Below, piece after piece: positions 1-6,415 of a DNA stretch of 6,581 bases. The notes beneath the pieces are model-generated. The model searched no databases. It was not told the DNA's origin and saw nothing but the letters and a program-made list of their open reading frames with translations. The DNA is taken from contig BBFD01000221.1 of NCBI GenBank assembly GCA_001313065.1, forward strand, positions 1 through 6,581, given 5' to 3'. The position numbers and the translations under genes were made by a program. Source of the stretch: Silvimonas sp. JCM 19000. GTDB taxonomy: Bacteria > Pseudomonadota > Gammaproteobacteria > Burkholderiales > Chitinibacteraceae. Every line of letters starts with the position of its first letter. The stretch's first letter is position 1.

Positions 1-2
1 CC

Positions 3-113
3 GCGCCAGCTGCCACCGCTGCCTTATCTGGCATTCCCGGCTGGTGGCCGCAGCAAGACGACGCTTTTTTTTATGGCGACACCCAGTACTTCCGGCCCAA
101 ACGTCGCGCCTGA
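3..113 (+). CDS. C-terminal end of a DUF3025-like protein (partial)
   Basis: Only the last 36 codons are in the window; the gene enters from the left edge and ends at TGA 111-113. The frame is open from base 3 and its end reads GIPGWWP, then DDAFFYGDTQYFRPKRR and a final A. A GxPGW motif followed about ten residues later by FY-x-DT-x-(Y/V)FRP is, from memory, how DUF3025 proteins of beta- and gammaproteobacteria end. These are uncharacterised cytoplasmic proteins and no function can be given. The T8 run at 65-72 lies inside this frame and does not break it. The gene is convergent with the hydrolase at 119-958, with five bases between the stops and no clear terminator hairpin. The longer overlapping frame from base 44 has no family-like content and is treated as a shadow. 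Confidence 0.55.
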   Translation, partial: APAATAALSGIPGWWPQQDDAFFYGDTQYFRPKRRA

Positions 114-118
114 AGCGC

Positions 119-958
119 TCAGTTGGCATAAGCCAGTTGATAAGTTTTGCCCACTCGCTCGATATAACCAAAGCCCAGCTCGCCCAGATGCATCCCGGCG
201 ATCAGCAAACGATCGGCGCTGACGCGATCCAGCAAGCGTGCCCGCGTCCCGGCGGCTTGCAGCGGGTCCAGATCAAACGCAATTGAAACCTCGGGCCGGG
301 CGATCTGGATCTGCGGAAAATGGACGATATCGCCCCACACCAGCACGCTGCGCGCTGCGCCGTCCACCCGAAACCCGCTGTGCCTGCGGTGTGCCCCGGC
401 AAGGCCACGGCGCTGATGCCGGGCAGGACTTCGCCAGCGGCAAATGGCTGCGTCTGCGCGTGGTATTGCGCGAACACCTTGCGTGCCAGCAAAAAAATTG
501 CCCTGCGCGCGCTCATTGGCGCGGGCCAGATGGGCATCATCCAGCCAGAACGCCAGTTCATCCTGATGCACCCGCAATGCGGCGTGCGGAAACGCCAGTG
601 CCCCGCTGGCATCCAGCAGGCCGCCGATATGGTCAGGATGCGCATGCGTCAGCAACACTGTATCCACCTCGCTGGCAAGCACACCGGCCCGGGCCAGATT
701 GGCCTGCAGGTCGCCGCCCCATTGCTTGTAGCCGCCCGCCCCTGCATCAATCAGCACGGTACGGCCGCGGCCACGCAGCAGATAGCTATTGATATGGATG
801 GCGGCAGGATCGGTCATGCCCGCGGCCAGGTGTAATTGCGTGGCGGTATCGGGGTCAATATTGGAAAGCAGCGTCAACGGCGCCGGCAGGTAGCCGTCGC
901 TGAGCGCGGTCAGGGTGTAATCGCCGATATGCTGGCTGGGAAATGGCTCAAGGTTCAT
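119..958 (-). CDS. MBL-fold metallo-hydrolase, methyl parathion hydrolase-like (two compensating frameshifts)
   Basis: Probable zinc-dependent hydrolase of the metallo-beta-lactamase superfamily, 279 aa after correction. Visible motifs are VLIDAGAGG (about 68-76), the metal-binding THAHPDHIGG (HxHxDH at 105-110), LPGHTAGHSGF (ligand His about 189), WGDIVHFPQIQ (bridging Asp about 210) and AGMHLGELGFGYIER near the C-terminus (last ligand His about 257). Motif order, length and the ending resemble the methyl parathion hydrolase-like and lactonase-like branch; the natural substrate cannot be read from sequence. I see no signal peptide on the chosen start. The raw frame is scrambled between about residues 155 and 192: one extra A in the run 491-497 and one missing G near 382 (GGC-CAC read as GGCAC) cancel out. 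The start ATG at 958-956 opens at MNLEPFPSQ; a further in-frame extension upstream lies inside the neighbouring gene and is rejected. It lies 37 bases downstream of the 997-1522 gene on the same strand, probably in one operon. Confidence 0.88.
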   Translation of the reverse strand: MNLEPFPSQHIGDYTLTALSDGYLPAPLTLLSNIDPDTATQLHLAAGMTDPAAIHINSYLLRGRGRTVLIDAGAGGYKQWGGDLQANLARAGVLASEVDTVLLTHAHPDHIGGLLDASGALAFPHAALRVHQDELAFWLDDAHLARANERAQGNFFAGTQGVRAIPRADAAICRWRSPARHQRRGLAGAHRRHSGFRVDGAARSVLVWGDIVHFPQIQIARPEVSIAFDLDPLQAAGTRARLLDRVSADRLLIAGMHLGELGFGYIERVGKTYQLAYAN

Positions 959-996
959 GGGTTTAGCCTGGTTAGCAGATGGGGGCGGGGCCGGCT

Positions 997-1522
997 TCAA
1001 GCATCGGCGCTGACGAGTTGCTGCGTAATCGGCATATACAAACAGACGTCTGGTGGGATAGCTTCGATCTGTGCGCAGGCGGCGCGCTTTAGCGTGGCCA
1101 GCCAGCGTTGCTGTGGCGCTTGATCCAGCGCAACCGCTGCCAGCGACCATGGCCTTAGTCCGCATCCCAGCAGGCTAGCTGGGCCAACGGCGCTCAGCGC
1201 CAGCAGCTCGTCGGCCGCAACCTCTGGCGCACGCTCCAGGCCCGCGTACAGATTGCGGCGCCAGTCCGTAATATGCGGCTGCCAACGCGCGAAATTGCCG
1301 CCGCCTTTGGCTTGATATTCGGCGCTCTGCAACACGGCAAGGTCGGCCACGCTATGCAACGCCAGATAACGCGGGCCGGCTGGACTTAACGCACGCAAGC
1401 GTTGCGAAGTGCGAAAGCCGCGCACCGAAATCAGTGCGGGCAGTTTGCTCAGATCGTAAAAAATCATTCCATTCCGCTTCGCTGGCGGGGTCGGTATAGC
1501 TGCATTCAACGGTGTAGATCAT
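997..1522 (-). CDS. Dimeric alpha/beta-barrel (EthD-like) hypothetical protein, one frameshift
   Basis: Small cytoplasmic protein of 174 aa after correction. It starts MIYTVECSYTDPASEAEWN and continues DFYDLSKLPALISVRGFRTSQRL. Its layout (beta strand, helix holding W-x-x-F-Y, then P-x-L-x-x-V-x-GF) resembles ferredoxin-like dimeric barrel proteins such as the EthD group. A second half with YLALHSV and FARWQPHITDWRRNLY suggests a duplicated or extended barrel. The fold is inferred; no reaction is known to me. The A6 run at 1458-1463 carries one extra base and splits the reading frame after residue 21. ATG at 1522-1520 is chosen because a GGAG sits about seven bases upstream; an in-frame ATG seven codons earlier (1543) is possible but adds only MPEPEPA. 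The gene is divergent from the LysR gene and upstream of the MBL hydrolase, so it may act in the same pathway. Confidence 0.75.
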
Positions 1523-1572
1523 GGCGGGCTCCGGCTCAGGCAAGCAGGCTGCGTAAGGCCTTGGGTTGAGGT

Positions 1573-1588
1573 TGGCTCATGCTAGCCA
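1573..1588. promoter_or_regulatory. Inverted repeat in the LysR divergent region (possible operator)
   Basis: TGGCT-N6-AGCCA is a perfect 5-bp dyad in the 158-base gap between the divergent 997-1522 and LysR genes. LysR proteins usually bind interrupted dyads (T-N11-A class) in such gaps; this one has T-N14-A spacing and so fits only loosely. With short arms in GC-rich DNA, chance is a real alternative. Confidence 0.25.
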
Positions 1589-1607
1589 CGGCGGGACGCC
1601 AGATAAA

Positions 1608-1635
1608 ACGATAATTCGGTATCCTGCCATGACAA
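1608..1635 (-). promoter_or_regulatory. Possible sigma70-like promoter for the 997-1522/119-958 operon
   Basis: On the minus strand TTGTCA (1635-1630, 5/6 to consensus) is followed after 16 bases by TATCGT (1613-1608, 4/6). It would give a leader of about 80 bases before the ATG at 1522 and lies upstream of the 1573-1588 dyad. The match is modest and no experiment is implied. Confidence 0.28.
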
Positions 1636-1680
1636 AACATCAAGCCCATGCCCCGTCGTGGCTGCCGTTTCAGGAAAACC

Positions 1681-2555
1681 ATGCGCCGCAAAATTCCCAG
1701 CAACACCGCCCTGATGGCCTTTGAGGCAGCCGCCCGCCATCGCAGCTTTGCCCGTGCGGCTGACGAACTGGCTCTCACCGAAGGCGCAATCAGCCGCCAG
1801 ATCGCGCGGCTGGAAGCCTTTCTTGGTATCACGCTGTTCGAACGCATCGGCAATCGCGTGCGGCTGCTGCCCAATGGCGAACGCTACGCCGTGCAAGTGC
1901 GCGCGTCGCTGGACCGGCTGGAGCGCGACAGTCGTTACGTCATGGGGCAAAGCAGCGACAGCACCAGTCTGGACATCGCCACCATTCCCACCTTTGCCAT
2001 GCGCTGGCTGATCCCGCGACTGGCCCGCTTTCAGCAGCAACACCCCGGCATCGAGATCAACCTGACCGAACGCATGGCGCCGTTCGTGCTGGCAGACAGC
2101 GGCTTTGACGCCGCCATCCACTTTGAACACCCCGCATGGGCGGGCATGCATACGTATCCGCTGGTGCAGGAAGTGCTGGTGCCGGTCTGCATCCCGAGTT
2201 GCTGCAGACCTCGCGCGAACTGGATGCTTTGCCACGCCTGCATCGCCGGCAGAACCCGGATGCCTGGCAACAATACGCAGACGAAGCCGGCATTGTGCTG
2301 CGCCATCCCGCCGTGGGCGCGCGCTACGATCTGCACGCCATGTTGATTGCGGCCGCTCAGGCTGGGCTCGGCGTGGCGCTGGTGCCGCGCTTGTATGTAG
2401 AGGCTGATCTGGCGCGCGGTGATCTGGTCGCGCCGTGGCCCGAAGGCAAGACGGTATCCAAAACCTTCAGCCTGGTCATGCCGCAGGCGCTACCGGCCTG
2501 CACAGCGGCGCTGCAGTGCTTTGCGCAGTGGTTGCTGGCCGAGGCCCGCGCCTGA
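1681..2555 (+). CDS. LysR-family transcriptional regulator, GcvA-like (one frameshift)
   Basis: DNA-binding regulator of 291 aa after correction. The N-terminal winged helix-turn-helix is typical: NTALMAFEAAARHRSFARAA, then DELALTEGAISRQIARLEAF and LGITLFERIGNRVRLLPNGE (residues about 8-65). The effector-binding domain has the GcvA-type signature PTFAMRWLIPRLARFQQQHP with FDAAIHFEHPAWAG, and ends with LIAAAQAGLGVALVPRLYVE. One base, most simply a C, is missing near 2190 in VPVC-HPELL; this moves the last 120 codons into another frame. ATG 1681 is chosen because AGGAAA lies nine bases upstream and LysR proteins of this group start just before such a motif; ATG 1648 would add 11 residues without a good ribosome site. 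It is divergent from the 997-1522 gene, the usual arrangement for a LysR protein controlling its neighbour, and probably also represses itself. The effector is unknown. Confidence 0.9.
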
Positions 2556-2654
2556 GCATGTAGTCGCCGCCGTTGCGCTAACAAGGAGCGGTCCTGGGCG
2601 TAAATAGTCCCGGCCATTTGTAGACTCGCTGTCATTACTAACCGGATGATCGCG

Positions 2655-4488
2655 ATGCAACTCGTGGAACCCGCCTTCACTACCTCGGCCCGCCGCGCCC
2701 CCGTCTGGTGTCATGGCATTTGCTGGGCATCGCGCTGGCCAGCGGCGTGCTGGCGGCGCTCGCGATGTGGTTCAGCCACAGCGCAGGCCGCATTTCGCCG
2801 GTCTGGTTGGGCAATGCCGTGGTGCTGAGCGTTTTGCTCGGGCGCCCGCGCGAGCAATGGCCGATGTTTTTTTGTTCTGCGCCATGCTGGGCAATTTCGG
2901 CGCCAGCATGGCCATGCATGACCAGCCGCTGATGTCGCTGGGCATGGCATTCTGCAATGCCATCGAAATCTGGATTGCGGCCCTGCCCTGGCGTGACCAC
3001 GCCGAGCGCCTGCCCGATTTCACTCGTTTTCAGATCCTGCGGCACTTTGCCGTGTCCGGCATGCTGTTGGGCCCGGCGGTGTCCGGCATGATGGCGTCCG
3101 CCCTGCTGTGGTTCATGTTTGATAAACCGCTGTGGGACACGTTTTCAGTGTGGTACCCGGCCGACGCGCTGGGCCTGGCTGTGCTGACGCCGCTGGCCGT
3201 GTCCTTGCGCGCGCACCAGGTGGCGTGGCTGTTCAGCCGCACGCAGTGGCAATCCAGCGTGTTATGGCTGAGCGGCACGCTGGCCGTTACCGCGCTGGTG
3301 TTTGCGCAAAACCGTTACCCGATTCTGTTCTTGTGCCTGCCCGCCATCCTCGGCTGCGTGTTCAGCATGGGCCTGCACGGTGCGTTGCTGGCTGTGGTGT
3401 TGGGCAGCGGGCTGGCGCTGTGGCTGACCCTGGCCGGACATGGCCGATGATGCTGGTGCCGGGCGACACCACGTCGCATCTGCTGCTGTTGCAGGGTTTT
3501 ATCCTGACCTGCGTGTTGATGATTTTTTCCGGTGGCCGCCACCCTGGCCGAACGCAAACGGCTGGAATCACGCTTGCGCCAGCGTGAAACGCGGTTTCGC
3601 ATGATGACCGAATCGAGCGATGACATGACCGTCCTGCTCGATAAACAACGTACCCGGGTTTATGTGTCGCCTGCGGCCCGCGTGCTGTATGGCTGCGAGC
3701 CGGCGCAATTGCTCGGCCTGCAGGCCTTCAGCAATGTGCATCCGGACGATTTGCCGCAGATTGAGGCCGCGTTCGAAGCATTGAACAATGGTGACGAAAG
3801 CGCCAGCAGCACCTATCGCATCAAACGGCTGGACACCGGCCAATGGCAATGGATCGATGCCTTGTATCGCCGCATGCAGGGACGCGAATTTTCCGAGGTG
3901 CGCTATCTGCTCAACCTGCGCGATGGCACGCAGCAAAAAAGAAGCGCAACTGGCCCTCGAAGCCGCCAACAAACATCTGATTACACTGGCCTCGATGGAT
4001 GGCCTGACCCGCGTGGCCAATCGCCATACCTTTGACCTGCAACTGAACCAGGAATGGCAACGCACCATCGCAGCGGTGGGGTGGTGGGTTTGCTGTTTAT
4101 TGATGTCGATCACTTCAAGCTGTTTAACGACCTGTATGGCCATCAGATGGGCGACCAGGCCTTGTATCAGATTGCCCAGACCATAGGCGACTTTGCCCAG
4201 CGCCCCGGCGATCTGGCCGCGCGGTATGGCGGAGAAGAGTTTGCCGTGATCCTGCCGGCTACAGATATCGTCGGCTGTTACGAGGTGGCCGAACGCCTGC
4301 GCCAGGCGGTGCTGGATTTGCGGATTCCGCATGGCGCCAGCGCCAACGGGCAGATTACGATCAGCGTGGGTGCCGCCTGTATGTATCCACTGCCGGGGCA
4401 GCAGCAGGCTGAACTGGTTAAACAAGCCGATACCGCGGTGTATCAGGCCAAAGCCACCGGCCGCAATCGGGTATCGGTGGCGGGCTGA
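2655..4488 (+). CDS. Membrane diguanylate cyclase, MASE1-PAS-GGDEF (six frameshifts)
   Basis: Inner-membrane enzyme that makes c-di-GMP from two GTP; 611 aa after correction. The order is a MASE1 multi-helix sensor (about 15-300, with ISPVWLGNAVVLSVLLGRP, WYPADALGLAVLTPLAVSLR and LALWLTLAGHGP), a PAS domain with PAC segment (about 310-430, RFRMMTESSDD to VRYLLNLRDGTQ), a short linker helix, then GGDEF. Active-site parts are present: LASMDGLTRVANR, FIDVDHFKLFNDLYGHQMGD, and RYGGEEF (GGEEF about 526-530). RPGD lies five residues before GGEEF, the position of the RxxD inhibitory I-site, so product inhibition is expected. No EAL domain follows. Indels needed: C missing in 2698-2702, T missing in 2867-2873, C missing in 3442-3445, extra T in 3523-3528, extra A in 3935-3940, G missing in 4078-4081. 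ATG 2655 follows a weak GGAT; ATG 2646 is an alternative. The signal sensed by MASE1 is unknown. No clear promoter or terminator is seen. Confidence 0.88.
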
Positions 4489-4550
4489 ACGTAGGGAGAT
4501 TTCACCATGGCAAGCAACAAAGCGGCGGCGCGCCATGCCGCACCGTGGAA

Positions 4551-4579
4551 AGCAAAAGGGCGCCGACTTGCGGCGCCCT
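4551..4579 (-). terminator. Rho-independent terminator of the peroxiredoxin gene
   Basis: Read on the minus strand, a perfect 9-bp stem AGGGCGCCG / CGGCGCCCT (4579-4571 with 4565-4557) with a 5-base loop CAAGT is followed by TTTTGCTTT. It starts 24 bases after the peroxiredoxin stop codon. The plus-strand side lacks a T-tract, so it should act mainly on the minus-strand transcript, though the stem may also slow the convergent cyclase transcript. Confidence 0.88.
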
Positions 4580-4603
4580 GGCAAACAGTATGGCTGTTAC
4601 AAA

Positions 4604-5205
4604 TTACAGCGCGGCAGCATTGGCGGCCAGATATTCAGCAACACCTGCGGTGTCAGCCTTCATGCCCTTCTGGCCTTGCGTCCAGCCTGCCGGGCACACT
4701 TCGCCGTGTTCTTCAGTGAACTGCAGTGCATCAACCAGACGGATGAATTCGTCCACGTTGCGGCCCAGCGGCAGGTCATTGATGTACTGGTGACGCACGA
4801 TGCCGTCTTTGTCGATCAGGAAGGTGCCGCGGAAAGCAACGCCATCAGCCGATTCAACATCGTAGTCTTTGGCGATTTCGTGCTTGGTGTCGGCCACCAG
4901 GGTGTAACCCACTTTGCCGATACCGCCGTTTTCAACCGGGGTGTTACGCCATGCGTTGTGGGTGAACTGGCTGTCGATGGACACGCCGATCACTTCCACA
5001 TTGCGCTTCTGGAATTCAGCCAGGCGGTGATCAAATGCGATCAGTTCGGACGGGCACACAAAGGTGAAGTCCAGCGGGTAGAAGAACACCACAGCGTACT
5101 TGCCTTGGTGGCTTCTTTGAGGTTGTAGCGATCGACGATTTCGCCCGAGCCCAGCACTGCGGCTGCGGTGAAATCCGGGGCTTGCTTGCCAACGAGAACG
5201 GCCAT
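4604..5205 (-). CDS. Typical 2-Cys peroxiredoxin, AhpC/Prx1 type (one frameshift)
   Basis: Cytoplasmic thiol peroxidase that reduces H2O2, organic hydroperoxides and probably peroxynitrite; 200 aa after correction. The peroxidatic site is FYPLDFTFVCPSE with PxxxTxxC ending at Cys51. The resolving cysteine is Cys171 in GEVCPAGW, and IGVSIDSQFTHNAWRNTP and GTFLIDKDGIVRHQYINDLP are family blocks. The C-terminus and length match the Prx1/TsaA-like group rather than the 187-aa E. coli AhpC; such genes are often named ahpC or tsaA, so no symbol is assigned. GGIG is present, but the last helix reads AEYLAANAAAL without the clear YF motif of over-oxidation-sensitive enzymes. One G of a GGG is missing (plus strand 5103-5104), breaking the raw frame after Lys34. 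Start ATG 5205-5203 follows a perfect AGGAGA, so longer versions are rejected. No AhpF or thioredoxin partner is encoded here. Expression is probably strong and peroxide-inducible given the promoter region. Confidence 0.95.
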
Positions 5206-5210
5206 GTTGA

Positions 5211-5216
5211 TCTCCT
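5211..5216 (-). promoter_or_regulatory. Strong ribosome binding site of the peroxiredoxin gene
   Basis: AGGAGA on the minus strand, five bases before ATG 5205, close to the ideal Shine-Dalgarno sequence and spacing. It decides the start and points to high translation. Confidence 0.85.
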
Positions 5217-5241
5217 GAGAGTGGTTGCTGAAAACCCGGTG

Positions 5242-5271
5242 ACAATAGGGGCGCTCACACCAGACTGTCAA
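5242..5271 (-). promoter_or_regulatory. Sigma70-like promoter of the peroxiredoxin gene
   Basis: Minus-strand TTGACA (5271-5266, 6/6) is followed after 18 bases by TATTGT (5247-5242, 4/6). Transcription would begin near 5235, giving a leader of about 30 bases that holds the AGGAGA site. Confidence 0.65.
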
Positions 5272-5308
5272 ATCGGGAAAGTTCATCCTGCTAATTTAAG
5301 AAAACTAT
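5272..5308 (-). promoter_or_regulatory. Possible OxyR binding site upstream of the peroxiredoxin promoter
   Basis: Read on the minus strand the segment is ATAG-N7-AAAT-N7-ATGA-N7-CGAT. The E. coli OxyR consensus is ATAG-N7-CTAT-N7-ATAG-N7-CTAT, so 11 of 16 consensus bases match with exact spacing. It abuts the -35 hexamer, where OxyR activates by touching RNA polymerase. OxyR sites are degenerate, which makes the match plausible but also easy to meet by chance. Confidence 0.38.
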
Positions 5309-5322
5309 CAACGTCTTAATCT

Positions 5323-5358
5323 GCATGCATCAAAGCTGCACACTTTGCCGGTGCATGC
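5323..5358. repeat. Nested inverted repeat
   Basis: Outer arms GCATGCA (5323-5329) and TGCATGC (5352-5358) and inner arms CAAAG (5331-5335) and CTTTG (5343-5347) are both perfect and share a centre within about two bases. The inner loop is 7 bases; T faces CCGG between the two stems. It could fold as RNA or be a binding site; no known family is recognised. Confidence 0.5.
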
Positions 5359-5467
5359 TGCCCGGCCCCGCGCCATGGTGCTGTAGCTAAACTGTCTGAA
5401 ATTGCGCGCTGCAGCAGCGCGACGGTTGTCGAATTTTGCCGGCCTTGCCATGATATGCCGCGCTCCC

Positions 5468-5503
5468 AAAAAAAATAAAATGCCGCGGGCACCGACCCCG
5501 GCA
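5468..5503 (-). terminator. Orphan terminator-like hairpin facing the minus strand
   Basis: TGCCG-c-GGG (5481-5489) pairs with CCCCGGCA (5496-5503): an 8-bp stem with one bulged C and a 6-base loop. On the minus strand it is followed by TTTTATTTTTTTT (5480-5468), which is the form of an intrinsic terminator. No minus-strand gene precedes it, because the next gene runs on the plus strand. It may instead be a leader hairpin of the solute-binding protein mRNA. Confidence 0.45.
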
Positions 5504-5535
5504 CATCTGATTTCATTTCAGGAACAGAAACCACC

Positions 5536-6415
5536 ATGCTCCGCGCCTTCCGATTGCTTCTGGGTGCCTTGTTGCTGCTGCAACTGACCGCCCCTGCCCG
5601 CGCTGCCAATGAGCCGATCACGATTCTGACTCAGCAAGATGTTTATAACGACTACATCCGGTTTATTGATAACCGGGATCCGCTAACCCTGAACCACTTT
5701 GATGGACAGGCTCGCGCCGCGATGTGGTTGAGCTGGTGCTGGTGCAACAAGCCCTGGCGCTGGGCGGTTTGCGTGTGCCGATCAAGCTGGTGAAGGTGGA
5801 TAACACCAGCGATTCGTACACGCGTTATCTCAAGGAAATTCTGTCCGGCAACGCCACCATGGGTGGCAATACCGCATGGCTGGTTGATCTGGGCTCGATC
5901 AAGGACAAGGTGTTTGTGTCAGCACCGATGATCCGCCCCGGCGAATTTGAAGCGGGCCTCTACACCACGCCGGAAAACAAAGCCGCGCTGGCGGCACGCA
6001 GCCTGGCCGACGTGCAGATGCTGACGGCGGTGGTGGCAGAAAGCTGGTTGCCGGATGTCGCAACGCTCAACGGCCTGAAACTGCGCAATGTGCTGCAGAC
6101 GCAAAGCTGGGATCCATGGTGGGTATGGTCGAAAAAAAAGGCCGCGCCGATGTGCTGCTGGCCCCGTTCCAGCCCACGCCGGATATGTCTTTGTCGCTGG
6201 TCGGCTACAAGCTGGTGCCAATTCCGCAAATCAAGGTCGGGCTGGAGGCAGCCGCCATTATTTTGTCAGCAAGCTGGCCCCGAATGGCGCCGCCACCTAC
6301 GCCGCGCTGGAAAAAAGGCCTGGCGCAATTGCGTGCCAAAGGGGTGATCGAACGCGCTTATCGCGAATCGGGATTCTTTAATACGCGTACGCAAAACTGG
6401 ACGCGCATTAATTAA
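5536..6415 (+). CDS. Periplasmic solute-binding protein, amino-acid ABC transporter type (four frameshifts)
   Basis: Secreted protein of 293 aa after correction. The signal peptide is clear: MLRAFR, a leucine-rich core LLLGALLLLQL, then TAPARA with cleavage before ANEP (about residue 23). There is no lipobox cysteine, so it should be free in the periplasm. The mature part resembles SBP_bac_3-like proteins: a first lobe with ITILTQQDVYNDYIRFI and VELVLVQQALALGG, a hinge region with FVSAPMIRPGEFEAGLYTT, then GRADVLLAPFQPTPDM and a closing helix segment LAQLRAKGVIERAYRESGFF. The last block is typical of the family tail. Ligand unknown. Indels needed: C missing at 5717-5718, C missing at 6114-6115, G missing at 6247-6248, extra A in 6311-6316. 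No permease or ATPase gene is nearby, so it may be an orphan binding protein or a sensor component rather than part of a transporter. It ends TAA 6413-6415 and overlaps the stop codon of the convergent gene. Confidence 0.85.

Larger units (their letters stand above)
5309..5535. other. Non-coding gap between peroxiredoxin promoter and solute-binding protein gene
   Basis: No convincing gene lies here. It holds, in order, a nested dyad at 5323-5358, a GC palindrome CGCGCTGC-A-GCAGCGCG at 5405-5421, a weak plus-strand promoter candidate (TTGTCG 5426-5431, 17 bases, CATGAT 5449-5454), an A-rich stretch 5468-5480, and a hairpin at 5481-5503. AGGAAC at 5519-5524 is the likely ribosome site of the next gene, though its 11-base distance to ATG is on the long side. 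Confidence 0.6.

Noticed and set aside
238..835. Long plus-strand open frames (184 and 171 aa) across the hydrolase.
   Set aside because: They lie antisense to a gene with clear metal-binding motifs, show no domain, and are rich in the R/A/P/H runs typical of shadow frames in GC-rich DNA.
1536..1580. A 14-codon minus-strand ORF in the leader of the 997-1522 gene as a leader peptide.
   Set aside because: There is no convincing ribosome site, and no run of regulatory codons or competing hairpins that would suggest attenuation.
1582..2235. A 217-aa minus-strand open frame opposite the LysR gene.
   Set aside because: It mirrors the DNA-binding and effector domains of a clear LysR protein and has no recognisable motif or ribosome site.
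3442..4081. Programmed ribosomal frameshifting in the diguanylate cyclase.
   Set aside because: Six shifts would be needed in one gene, at unrelated sites and in both directions, and the same kind of break occurs in every neighbour; a shared sequence error is simpler.
3568..4584. A 338-aa minus-strand open frame opposite the PAS and GGDEF coding region.
   Set aside because: It is the reverse shadow of well-recognised domains, its content is not family-like, and it stays open across sites where the real gene has indels.
5405..5421. GC palindrome as a terminator.
   Set aside because: It has a loop of one to three bases, no T-tract on either side and no gene ending nearby; it is noted only as a short palindrome.
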